From the NCBI RefSeq assembly GCF_946407605.1, contig NZ_CAMJOS010000017.1, forward strand, positions 1 to 64,000: a DNA stretch of 64,000 nucleotides, given 5' to 3'. Within the stretch, counting starts at the first letter, position 1. Each line of letters begins with the position of its first letter. Below the pieces are notes generated by a model that saw only the letters and a program-made list of their open reading frames with translations, made no database searches and had not been told where the DNA came from. Below are positions 53,871-61,609 of the stretch, piece after piece. Origin of the DNA: an uncultured Prevotella sp. Lineage in GTDB: Bacteria; Bacteroidota; Bacteroidia; Bacteroidales; Bacteroidaceae. The position numbers and the translations under genes were made by a program.

Positions 53871-55955
53871 ATGAAAAAACATCTCATCCTATTGCTGGCC
53901 GTAGCGGCAGTGCTGACCGCGATGCTATCATGCGGGCAGGGACAGCAAAGCGCCGAAAAGCAGTCTGAGGCCGACAGTCTTCTCGTTGCGGTCTGGAACG
54001 CTGGGGATTATGAACGTGTCATTGTCATTGCTGACAGTCTGGATCAGACGGGCGACATCTCACCGATGAAGTCGGCATATTATCAGGGGGGAGCCTATGC
54101 AATGCAGAACCACTTGCGACATGCTGAGGAAGTACTGAAACCCGTCAAGGACATGACGCCTACGACTTCCCAGGATAGCGCCTGTTACATTGATTGTTTA
54201 TGTATAATGGCAGGGATATATAATGTACGAGATGATTACGAAGGTGTGTTGCGGATTGCGCTTCCTCTGCTTGAGAAGATGAATGGCGCAGAGGATAAGA
54301 AAAACCATAGTTTTGGACTTCTGACACAAAATGTCGCCATGGCCCAATTATCGCTCGGAATGAAGGAAGATGCAGCCAAGTCGTTTGATATGAGTTACAA
54401 CAGTTTGCGGGAGAGATGTGCTTCAAATCCTACATGGGGGACACTCTTTGACCTTTTCATTCGCACCTATAATACATTTGGCTGTTATTCGGGAATAGAG
54501 GATTATGAGGGTGCAATGAAGTGGTGTCACCGTCAGGATTCCGTCCTCGCCATCCTTTCGGAGCGGGATTCCGTGCCGGCATCCTCGTTGGATGAATGTA
54601 TTGCATTAAACTGTTTTTCCCATGCTGACTTGGCAATTGGTCAGAATTACCTGACAGAAGGTAATCGTGCCATCGATGATTATAAGAAAACTGAATTTTC
54701 AAAGACCCTTATGGGTCAGCTAGAATGTGCAAGACTTCTGCTTAAAGCCAAACGTTACGCTGAGGCTGCCGATGCCTTCGCTATAATGGACCAATACCTT
54801 GCAGAAACTGCAAGGGAACTGTCACTCGACAACATCTCTCATTTCTATGGAGAAAAGTACGAGGCAAACTACAAGGCGGGCCGTCGTGATTCGGCTCTGG
54901 CCGTAGCGGCATACATCGTTGAAAACCTTGACTCGGCCATCAAGAAGGAAAAGAACAATGCCGCTGCCGAGTTAGCCACCGTCTATCAGACGCAGCAGAA
55001 GGATGCCGAGATAGCCCAGCAGCAGATATCGCTCTCCCGCCAAAGGTGGATAGGCACACTGGCGGCACTGGTACTGCTCACCACCTTCTTTATTATTTAT
55101 ACGCTCCATCGTCGTCGTGCCCAGAAGCGTCTTGCCGCTGCCCACCAGCAGTTGGAGACGGCGCACGAGAATTTGGAGACCGCCCACACGGAACTCCAGA
55201 CAGCCTACGACCAACTAGAGGAGACGACTACCGCCAAGGAGCGCATCGAGAGCGAACTGCGCATCGCCCGCAACATCCAGATGTCGATGGTGCCGGGTGT
55301 GTTCCCTGAGCGCAAAGGTCTTGATATGTATGCGGAGATGACACCCGCCAAGGAGGTGGGTGGTGACCTCTACGGCTATGTCCTTCAGGGTGACATGCTC
55401 TACTTCTGCGTGGGCGACGTCTCGGGCAAGGGTGTTCCCGCCTCGCTCTTCATGGCACAGTCGGCCCGCCTCTTCCGCACCCTCGCCGCCGAGGGAATGA
55501 TGCCAGCCGACATTGCCACACGCATGAACAATGAATTGGTAGAAGGCAACGACAGCTTTATGTTCGTCACCATGTTCATCGGTTTGCTACATCTCGACAC
55601 AGGTCGCCTCGACTTCTGCAACTGCGGCCACAATGCGCCTGTGTATGACGGTCAGTTCTTGAAGATGCAGTATGTTAATCAGATGATTGGTGTGTTGGAG
55701 GGCGCTCCCTTCTATGGCGAAAGTATTGAAGATATCCGCAATCATCAACTGCTCGTCTATACCGACGGCCTGAACGAGGCCGAGAACACCCAGCACGAAC
55801 TCCTGGGCGATGACCGCCTGTTGGAGTTGATGGCCGACGCACAGTCGCTCGACTCCCACCAGCTGATCGGCATGATGAAGGAGGCTGTGGAACAGCACCG
55901 CAACGGAGCCGAGCCCAGCGACGACCTGACCCTTATGTACTTGAAACTTCAATAA
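53871..55955 (+). CDS. TPR sensor with PP2C/SpoIIE-type phosphatase output
   Basis: 694 residues. A lipobox (VLTAMLSC, Cys 21) is followed by TPR-like helices to about residue 380, a membrane helix at 392-413 (IGTLAALVLLTTFFIIYTLH), a coiled coil with repeated LETAHxxL units (residues 420-465), and a SpoIIE/PP2C phosphatase domain (about 470-694). The phosphatase motifs are present: AEMTPAKEVGGDLYGYV (metal-binding Asp), FCVGDVSGKGVPASLFMAQS, FNCGHN-type CNCGHNAPVY and LLVYTDGLNEAENTQHELLG (last metal site). Such enzymes usually dephosphorylate anti-sigma-factor antagonists. The overall plan, lipobox-TPR-TM-output, is the same as in the regulator at 50613 with the HTH replaced by a phosphatase. 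No anti-sigma partner gene is in the window. Confidence 0.87.
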   Translation: MKKHLILLLAVAAVLTAMLSCGQGQQSAEKQSEADSLLVAVWNAGDYERVIVIADSLDQTGDISPMKSAYYQGGAYAMQNHLRHAEEVLKPVKDMTPTTSQDSACYIDCLCIMAGIYNVRDDYEGVLRIALPLLEKMNGAEDKKNHSFGLLTQNVAMAQLSLGMKEDAAKSFDMSYNSLRERCASNPTWGTLFDLFIRTYNTFGCYSGIEDYEGAMKWCHRQDSVLAILSERDSVPASSLDECIALNCFSHADLAIGQNYLTEGNRAIDDYKKTEFSKTLMGQLECARLLLKAKRYAEAADAFAIMDQYLAETARELSLDNISHFYGEKYEANYKAGRRDSALAVAAYIVENLDSAIKKEKNNAAAELATVYQTQQKDAEIAQQQISLSRQRWIGTLAALVLLTTFFIIYTLHRRRAQKRLAAAHQQLETAHENLETAHTELQTAYDQLEETTTAKERIESELRIARNIQMSMVPGVFPERKGLDMYAEMTPAKEVGGDLYGYVLQGDMLYFCVGDVSGKGVPASLFMAQSARLFRTLAAEGMMPADIATRMNNELVEGNDSFMFVTMFIGLLHLDTGRLDFCNCGHNAPVYDGQFLKMQYVNQMIGVLEGAPFYGESIEDIRNHQLLVYTDGLNEAENTQHELLGDDRLLELMADAQSLDSHQLIGMMKEAVEQHRNGAEPSDDLTLMYLKLQ

Positions 55956-56007
55956 ACAATAAATACAGCAACGACAGTTCACAAAAATAAATTGTAATAC
56001 TAAGAGA

Positions 56008-58005
56008 ATGAAAAAATTTTTGATGGCAACAGCGGCCATAACGCTGATGATGACAATGACGGTGCTGACGTCCTGCACCAGTGACAACGATGACAACCCA
56101 GTGGTGGTGACTGATGACAAGCCATTCACCTACGATAGTGAGATTGATAATACGGTGCGACCGGGCGACAACTTCTATCGCTACGCCCTTGGTAAGTGGC
56201 TTGACAGTGACGACCCTGCGCCCTCTCTCTTCCAGCAAATACGTGAGAATAATCAGGCACTTCTCGTCAAGACGCTGACCACCGGCAACGACCCCTTGTT
56301 GGTGCGGCTGCGCAGTTTGGTCGATGATGCTATGTCGGACGACAGCCGCAGCGCAGCCCTGCTCAAAGAGCGTTTGCAGATGCTGGAGCAGATAGAGACT
56401 GCCGACCAACTGTATGATGCCTTTGCTAAGTTGCATCAGTTGGGCTATAGTCCGCTGGCTCGTCTGGCACCATATGTCAGTAATAGTACTGGAAAGAACA
56501 TTATAAACATAATGCTTACTGGCGCAAAGACGGCGGAGATGGATACCGTGATGGGGAAGAATGAAGTACAACGGTTGCCCGAGAAAGTGTTATCCTACTG
56601 CCAGGCACTGCGTCACTTTGACTATTCTGAAGAGCGCATTGCCCAAATCAGCGAGAATGCCACGAAGGTGGAAACGATGGAGATGCAGGTTTTCTCTATA
56701 ATCGTCAACTTAGAGCTTCTGAATCGCCCACAACTCGCTGCAACCAGAGGGAACGATGAAGATGAGTCAATGAATGCCAAGATAAAAGTGGGGGCACTGA
56801 TGGGTATTGACGAGGGAGATATCAGAGAAGGAAGAGTCTTACCCTTGCCTATGAACTGTATCACTCTGTTTGCAAGTGCTAGTCAGCAGCCGGAACTGGT
56901 TCCACTCTTCCGTGACTATATGATATATAATGTTATCAGTCAAGATGCCTTCTGCGTTCCCAAACTGACCGGACAGACCAATCGCCTTACCATCCTGAAC
57001 AACCTGCTTCACTACAATAAATACTATAAGTACCGCATCCTGACAGAAGCGTGTGGCTACGAGAATATCTACAAACACCAGTGTCTGGACATTCTGGAGA
57101 AGATGCGCCAGGTGTTCATTCAGCGCGTTGAAAACCTAGACTGGATGAGCGCTTCCACGAAGGCCGAAGCCCGTCATAAGGCTGAAGCCATGAAGTTCTA
57201 CGTTGGCTATCCCGATAAGTGGAACAATGACCTGACGCCCGAGGCCGACGGCGACTGTCTGCTGGCAGCAGCCACCCAGCTGCGTCAGCACTCGGTAGCT
57301 GTTGCCAAGAAGATGATAGGCAGAAATCTTGATGACATTGGCTGGGACTACTTTGCTACAAGTTCACAGTTCATCTTAGACAATGCGTCCTATTTACGAC
57401 CAGGCAACTCCTTGATAATCCTGCCTTCGTGGATTACTCGTCCCCGCTTCGACAGCCAGTTGAGTGAGGCCATCATTTATGCCACCTCCACCTGCTTCGG
57501 TCACGAGTTCTGCCACGGTTTCGATGATGGTGGCTCTGGGTTTGATGCCGACGGAAAACTACGCGACTGGTGGGCACCGGCCGACAAGCAGGCTTTCCAT
57601 GAGAAGCAGAATGCCTTGGTTGAACTCTTCAACCAAATGGAGGACTATCCGGGACAGCCCGGCGACGGTGCGCTGACACTCAATGAGAACATGGCCGACT
57701 ATGGTGGTGTGGAGCTTGCCTTGGAATGCTATAAGCAGCGACTGGCAGAGCAGGGCTTCAGCGGTGAGCAGTTCGACGAGCAAATCAAGAAGTTCTTCCT
57801 GGCCTACGCACAGCTTTATAAGGATGACTATGAGCGATCGCCCGAAAAACTGAAGGAGATGCACGACAAGAGAGACATCCACTCTCTACACCACAACCGC
57901 ATCAACGGCATGATGCGCCTGCAAGCCGACTGGTACCGCCTCTACGACGTTCAGCCGACGGACAAACTGTACCTCAAGCCTGAAGACCGCGTGAAGATTT
58001 GGTAA
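56008..58005 (+). CDS. M13-family metallopeptidase lipoprotein, first copy
   Basis: 665 residues with lipobox VLTSC (Cys 23) and acidic SDNDDNP. The N-terminal M13 signature DNTVRPGDNFYRYALGKWLD is at residues 45-65. The zinc motif is HEFCH near residue 500 (GHEFCHGFDDGGSGFDADGK) with the third ligand in NENMADYGG near 560. The substrate-binding NAYY motif of family members is changed to NASY (LDNASYLRPGNSLIILPSWI), so activity or specificity may differ. C-terminus NRINGMMRL ... RVKIW is typical. M13 enzymes (neprilysin, PepO) cut small peptides, usually under about 40 residues. It lies 52 bp after the phosphatase gene in cassette 1 and is anchored in the envelope. Confidence 0.88.
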   Translation: MKKFLMATAAITLMMTMTVLTSCTSDNDDNPVVVTDDKPFTYDSEIDNTVRPGDNFYRYALGKWLDSDDPAPSLFQQIRENNQALLVKTLTTGNDPLLVRLRSLVDDAMSDDSRSAALLKERLQMLEQIETADQLYDAFAKLHQLGYSPLARLAPYVSNSTGKNIINIMLTGAKTAEMDTVMGKNEVQRLPEKVLSYCQALRHFDYSEERIAQISENATKVETMEMQVFSIIVNLELLNRPQLAATRGNDEDESMNAKIKVGALMGIDEGDIREGRVLPLPMNCITLFASASQQPELVPLFRDYMIYNVISQDAFCVPKLTGQTNRLTILNNLLHYNKYYKYRILTEACGYENIYKHQCLDILEKMRQVFIQRVENLDWMSASTKAEARHKAEAMKFYVGYPDKWNNDLTPEADGDCLLAAATQLRQHSVAVAKKMIGRNLDDIGWDYFATSSQFILDNASYLRPGNSLIILPSWITRPRFDSQLSEAIIYATSTCFGHEFCHGFDDGGSGFDADGKLRDWWAPADKQAFHEKQNALVELFNQMEDYPGQPGDGALTLNENMADYGGVELALECYKQRLAEQGFSGEQFDEQIKKFFLAYAQLYKDDYERSPEKLKEMHDKRDIHSLHHNRINGMMRLQADWYRLYDVQPTDKLYLKPEDRVKIW

Positions 58006-58043
58006 CCAATATGGAAGGTAAAAAAGTAAAAAATCTGGTTCAT

Positions 58044-58121
58044 GCCGCCGATACCGTAGGTTGCACCCTCGCCGTCGCCATCGGGTTGTTGGCAAAAATG
58101 AGAAAGATAAAGTGGAAATAA
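58044..58121 (+). pseudogene. VanZ 3'-end remnant
   Basis: A 25-codon frame ending in TAA translates to AADTVGCTLAVAIGLLAKMR plus KIKWK. It matches residues 105-128 of the VanZ part of the gene at 50613 (AADAVGCTLAIVIGLLAKIR) both in protein and in DNA (about 85% by eye over 70 bp). Nothing upstream extends the similarity. The remnant ends with a stop just before the terminator of cassette 2, showing that VanZ once ended there as a separate protein. Confidence 0.8.
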
Positions 58122-58152
58122 CAAAAAACGCCCATTTCATCGAAATAGTTTT

Positions 58153-58184
58153 AGCCTGGCAATTTCTGCCAGGCTTACTTTTTC
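58153..58184 (+). terminator. Terminator of cassette 2
   Basis: Perfect 9-bp stem AGCCTGGCA / TGCCAGGCT, then TACTTTTT. Confidence 0.88.
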
Positions 58185-58190
58185 ACGTTT

Positions 58191-58246
58191 TGAGACTTTA
58201 TTTTCCTACCGTGGGACTGTTGTTTCCTGGAAACAGCCTAATTTTG
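58191..58246 (+). promoter_or_regulatory. Paired-site promoter, cassette 2
   Basis: TGAGACT at 58191, TGGGACT at 58212 (21 bp apart), TAATTTTG at 58239-58246 (27 bp after). An additional dyad GTTTCC-T-GGAAAC lies between the second site and the -7 box. It drives the small membrane peptide and the second M13 gene. Confidence 0.75.
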
Positions 58247-58271
58247 CACACAAATAATGTGTGCGAAGCTT

Positions 58272-58454
58272 ATGGATATGACACTTATCTTCACAGTTGC
58301 GTTGGCCGCCGCCTTCATCGTGGTGGTGCTGGTGCTCGTGGCCATCATCATATACCAGCGTTGGCGTATTGGCGACCAAAACGTTTTCATCGAGCGCTTC
58401 ATCCGTCAGAACGAAGAGCAGCGTCAGAAGATGCGTAAAGCAGGAATACTATAA
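58272..58454 (+). CDS. Single-helix membrane peptide
   Basis: 60 residues from the ATG at 58272 (an ATG at 58257 would be almost leaderless, given the promoter). One long hydrophobic helix (LIFTVALAAAFIVVVLVLVA then IIIYQRW) is followed by a charged tail (IGDQNVFIERFIRQNEEQRQ) ending KMRKAGIL. The last 14 bases before the stop (AAAGCAGGAATACT) also occur at the start of the gene at 60559, so a piece of DNA may have been shared. It is the first gene after the cassette 2 promoter, 30 bp before the M13 peptidase. Function unknown; small helices of this kind can regulate membrane proteins. Confidence 0.6.
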   Translation: MDMTLIFTVALAAAFIVVVLVLVAIIIYQRWRIGDQNVFIERFIRQNEEQRQKMRKAGIL

Positions 58455-58484
58455 TAAATTATAACCATAAAATTAAATATAACA

Positions 58485-60539
58485 ATGCGAAAGTATTTCT
58501 TTCTGATGACAGTGGCCATTGTGGCGCTGGGCTTCACGGCTTGCTCTGACAATGACGACAATTCCACGCAGCAGGGGCAGCAGACGTCGGGCATCGACAT
58601 GTCGGACCTCGACACATCCGTCCGTCCTGGCGATGACTTCTATCAGTATGCCTGCGGCGGCTGGATAAAAAACAACCCTCTTCCGGCAGCCTATTCGCGC
58701 TACGGCAAACTAGAACAGTTGTTAGAGAACAACCAGGTGCGCCTCAAGGCCATCTTCGATGACCTGCAGACAGGCAGTTTTGCCGACGGCTCCACGGAAC
58801 AGAAGCTGGCCGACCTCTACCGCATGGCCATGGACAGTCAGCGCCGCAACGAGCAGGGCGTGGAGCCGCTGATGGGCATCATCAGACAGATGGAGCAGAC
58901 CACCACGGTGGAGCAGCTGTTCCAGATACACCTGCAACTGATACCGGAGAACTTCTACGTATTCCTCGCTACCTATTTTGCTGCCGACGAGAAGAACGCC
59001 ACGCAGTATATACTGAAGGTGAAACAGAGCGGCATTGGGATGGGGCAGAAAGAGTACTACCTCGACACCACCACCGCCGACATCCGCGAGGCCTACCAAC
59101 AGACCATCGTCAAGATGTTCCGGCACCTTGGATTCACCGAGCAAGAGGCCTCGCAGAAGATGGCGAACGTCATGCATATGGAGACAGAACTGGCCAAGGT
59201 GAGCCGCTCGCAGACCGAACTGCGCGACCCCGAGGCCAACTACAACAAGATGTCGCTGGCTCAGTTTAATGCCGCCTATCCCCATGTCCAGCTGGAGAAA
59301 CTGATGAGCGCCATGAACGTCCCGTCGGATTGCATTCAGCAACTTGTGGTGTGTCAGCCCGACTTCTGTGCCGGTGTAGAACAGTTGATGGCAACGATGA
59401 CTGCCGACGAGTACCGCGACTACATGGAGTGGACGGAAATCAGACAATACGCCGAATACCTGGACGACGCCACGGAGGCCATCTTCTTCGACTTCTACGG
59501 GCGCGTGATGTCGGGCCGTCAGCAGGACTATCCCCTGTGGCAGCGCGTCTCGACGCAGATGGACGCACTGCTGGGCGAGGCTATAGGCAAGTTGTATGTC
59601 GAGAAGTACTTCCCTGCCGCCGCCAAGGAGCGTATGCTTAAGTTAGTCAGCAACCTGCAGGTGGCCCTGGCACAACGCATCGACGCACAGGACTGGATGA
59701 GCGCTGCCACCAAAGCGACAGCCAAGGAGAAGCTCGACGCCTTCATCGTGAAGGTGGGCTACCCCGATAAGTGGACCGACATGAGCGCCTTACACATCGA
59801 TAACAGCAAGTCGTATGTGGAGAACGCCGCCCAGTGTACCCGCTTCTGGAATGCTGAGAATGTCAAGCGCCGTGCAGGCAAGTCCGTGGACCCCACTCGA
59901 TGGGGAGTGAATCCACAGACTGTCAATGCCTACTATGAACCTACTACCAACGAGATATGCTTCCCGGCCGGCATCCTGCAGCCGCCCTTCTTCGACATGG
60001 AGGCCGATGATGTCGTCAACTACGGTACCATCGGCGTGGTTATCGGCCACGAGATGACCCACGGCTTCGACGACCAGGGGCGTCTCTACGACAAGGACGG
60101 TAACTTACACGACTGGTGGGCACCCGAAGATGCCGCGAAGTTCAAGGAGAAGGCCGACATGTTTGCCGACTTCTTCGACGCCATCGAGTTGCTGCCGGGT
60201 CTGCACGCCAACGGACGCATGACGCTGGGTGAGAATCTGGCCGACCACGGCGGTCTGCAGGTGGCATGGACGGCCTACCACAATGCCGTCGAGACACCGC
60301 CCGTCACCGTCGACGGATTCACTGCCGACCAGCGTTTCTTCCTGTCATACGCCGGCATCTGGGCACAAAACATCACCGACGCTGAGTTGCGCCGCCGCAC
60401 CACCGGCGACGTCCACTCCCAGGGCCGCTGGCGCGTCAACGGTGCCCTGCCTCATGTTGACGCTTGGCACGAGGCCTTCGGCATCAAGGAAGGCGACAAA
60501 CTCTTCATCCCCAAGGAGAAGCGGTTACAATTATGGTAA
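58485..60539 (+). CDS. M13-family metallopeptidase lipoprotein, second copy
   Basis: 684 residues with lipobox GFTAC (Cys 20) and SDNDDNSTQQGQQ. All M13 hallmarks are intact: DTSVRPGDDFYQYACGGWIK at the start, NAYYEPTTNEICFPAGILQP (substrate binding), the zinc motif in GVVIGHEMTHGFDDQGRLYD near residue 520, the third ligand in LGENLADHGGL near 581, and the C-terminal GRWRVNGALPHVDAWHEAFG. This looks like a fully active neprilysin/PepO-type oligopeptidase facing the periplasm or the outside. It differs from the first M13 protein by keeping the NAYY motif, so the two probably have different substrates. The small protein at 60559 follows 19 bp later. Confidence 0.93.
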   Translation: MRKYFFLMTVAIVALGFTACSDNDDNSTQQGQQTSGIDMSDLDTSVRPGDDFYQYACGGWIKNNPLPAAYSRYGKLEQLLENNQVRLKAIFDDLQTGSFADGSTEQKLADLYRMAMDSQRRNEQGVEPLMGIIRQMEQTTTVEQLFQIHLQLIPENFYVFLATYFAADEKNATQYILKVKQSGIGMGQKEYYLDTTTADIREAYQQTIVKMFRHLGFTEQEASQKMANVMHMETELAKVSRSQTELRDPEANYNKMSLAQFNAAYPHVQLEKLMSAMNVPSDCIQQLVVCQPDFCAGVEQLMATMTADEYRDYMEWTEIRQYAEYLDDATEAIFFDFYGRVMSGRQQDYPLWQRVSTQMDALLGEAIGKLYVEKYFPAAAKERMLKLVSNLQVALAQRIDAQDWMSAATKATAKEKLDAFIVKVGYPDKWTDMSALHIDNSKSYVENAAQCTRFWNAENVKRRAGKSVDPTRWGVNPQTVNAYYEPTTNEICFPAGILQPPFFDMEADDVVNYGTIGVVIGHEMTHGFDDQGRLYDKDGNLHDWWAPEDAAKFKEKADMFADFFDAIELLPGLHANGRMTLGENLADHGGLQVAWTAYHNAVETPPVTVDGFTADQRFFLSYAGIWAQNITDAELRRRTTGDVHSQGRWRVNGALPHVDAWHEAFGIKEGDKLFIPKEKRLQLW

Positions 60540-60558
60540 GTATCATTTTTAAAACATA

Positions 60559-60972
60559 ATGCGTATGGAATTGAGAAAAGCAGGAATACTGTTGCTCACG
60601 GTCTTCTTTTGTTGCACAATGGCGATGGCACAGACAACCCCAGCCGTCTCATGGAAGTATTCAGACCACTTTCCTATGCTTCCGCCATTGACCGTTGATT
60701 TTGATATGAGCTTGTGTCACCATTCCCAGCCGAACCTGATGCAGATGTCCTTTGACAATAAGCAGGATAAGGATACCTCCAATAGCCAATCAATCATGTT
60801 TCGTCATAAGGAAAAGAAATTGACGTCTCAATATCATTACGAGTCACGCCCTGATTACTCGAAAAAGGTTGATAACCTTGGGTGGGCCCGCGACTGGATT
60901 GTAAGAGATAGAAGAAAGAAAGAGGGGATACCCTTGCAGCCGCTGCCGCCTCCTTTCATGAGAAACAGATAA
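60559..60972 (+). CDS. Small secreted protein of unknown function
   Basis: 137 residues with a signal peptide (LRKAGILLLTVFFCCTMAMA, cleaved before QTTPAVSW). The mature part of about 113 residues is polar and basic at the end (WIVRDRRKKEGIPLQPLPPP), with no recognised domain. It lies 19 bp after the second M13 gene and is probably co-transcribed. A secreted or periplasmic partner of that peptidase is possible but not shown. Confidence 0.6.
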   Translation: MRMELRKAGILLLTVFFCCTMAMAQTTPAVSWKYSDHFPMLPPLTVDFDMSLCHHSQPNLMQMSFDNKQDKDTSNSQSIMFRHKEKKLTSQYHYESRPDYSKKVDNLGWARDWIVRDRRKKEGIPLQPLPPPFMRNR

Positions 60973-61035
60973 AAACGAAAAAATCTGTGGTATCTGTGTG
61001 ACATTATAAAAAAGTAAAAAGGAATAGAAATCGTG

Positions 61036-61056
61036 GGGTCGGAGAATCTCCGACCC
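61036..61056. terminator. Hairpin after cassette 2
   Basis: GGGTCGGAGA / TCTCCGACCC, perfect arms with a 1-bp centre, 64 bp after the stop at 60972. The T run is poor, so termination is likely but not certain. A perfect 16-bp palindrome, CGTTCATCGATGAACG, follows at 61067-61082. Confidence 0.55.
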
Positions 61057-61093
61057 TTATGATTTTCGTTCATCGATGAACGCATATAGTGTT

Positions 61094-61153
61094 ATACCCC
61101 CTATATGTACATACATTGTAGGGGGTATTTGTTTCTGCTTTTTCGTAACTTTG
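61094..61153 (+). promoter_or_regulatory. Inverted repeat and promoter before the small ORFs
   Basis: Perfect arms ATACCCCCTA (61094-61103) and TAGGGGGTAT (61119-61128) with a TGTACA centre, followed by a -7 box TAACTTTG at 61146-61153. The dyad covers the region just upstream of the -7 box, so it may be an operator; it may equally be a terminator, since a T-rich stretch follows. Confidence 0.5.
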
Positions 61154-61184
61154 CGCTCAAAAGTTTAACCAATGAAATGAAGTT

Positions 61185-61304
61185 ATGAATGAGAATGTGA
61201 TGAGCCAGTTGGATGCGGAACTGGAGCAGGCCGTCAACGAGCGTATCATCGTGAAGTCCTATGACAAGGTAGGACATGTCATCTATACACCGGCGCCCTT
61301 CTGA
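61185..61304 (+). CDS. Small ORF of 39 codons
   Basis: Reads MNENVMSQLDAELEQAVNER, then IIVKSYDKVGHVIYTPAPF. It starts 31 bp after a good -7 box. The last five codons (P-A-P-F-stop) are repeated exactly in the remnant at 18288-18302. No known domain, no signal peptide. The presence of a promoter and a second, degraded copy of its end argue for a real, mobile or duplicated small gene. Confidence 0.45.
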   Translation: MNENVMSQLDAELEQAVNERIIVKSYDKVGHVIYTPAPF

Positions 61305-61314
61305 AACCCCACTT

Positions 61315-61366
61315 CCCTCTTATATTTCCGTTCCCCTTTAGGGGGAACTCCAATATAGAGGGAGGG
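61315..61366. repeat. Long hairpin element (module B), right copy
   Basis: CCCTCTTATATTTCCG, then TTCCCCTTTAGGGGGAA at the centre, then the complementary arm CAATATAGAGGGAGG. Related to 18193-18243. Here it sits directly between two small ORFs. Confidence 0.7.
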
Positions 61367-61396
61367 TTTCCTCAGGGAAGCAAAAATCAACAAGCA

Positions 61397-61516
61397 ATGA
61401 AGCTCAACGAAATCCTATCACCATCTATCAGACAAGTGCTGCGCCCCAACCATATAGTACCACCATGTGCTGTTGAGTGGCTATCAGTGAACTATGGAAT
61501 TAGAATAGATGACTGA
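61397..61516 (+). CDS. Second small ORF of 39 codons
   Basis: Reads MKLNEILSPSIRQVLRPNHI, then VPPCAVEWLSVNYGIRIDD. It follows the first small ORF across the hairpin element. Its early codons contain the word AATCCTATCACCATCT that also occurs at 18271-18286. No domain recognised. Could be a real small protein or chance. Confidence 0.35.
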   Translation: MKLNEILSPSIRQVLRPNHIVPPCAVEWLSVNYGIRIDD

Positions 61517-61520
61517 CGAT

Positions 61521-61570
61521 GGGAAATAATGGGGAAAGATGGGGAAGAACGGGGAAGGATGGGAAAACGT
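61521..61570 (+). repeat. 10-bp purine-rich tandem repeat
   Basis: Five units of the type GGGGAAAGAT in succession, one DNA helical turn each. It is directly behind the small ORF at 61397. Confidence 0.75.
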
Positions 61571-61609
61571 CCTTCGCGATTGTTGTACCTTTGTACTCGT
61601 TAAGGCAAG

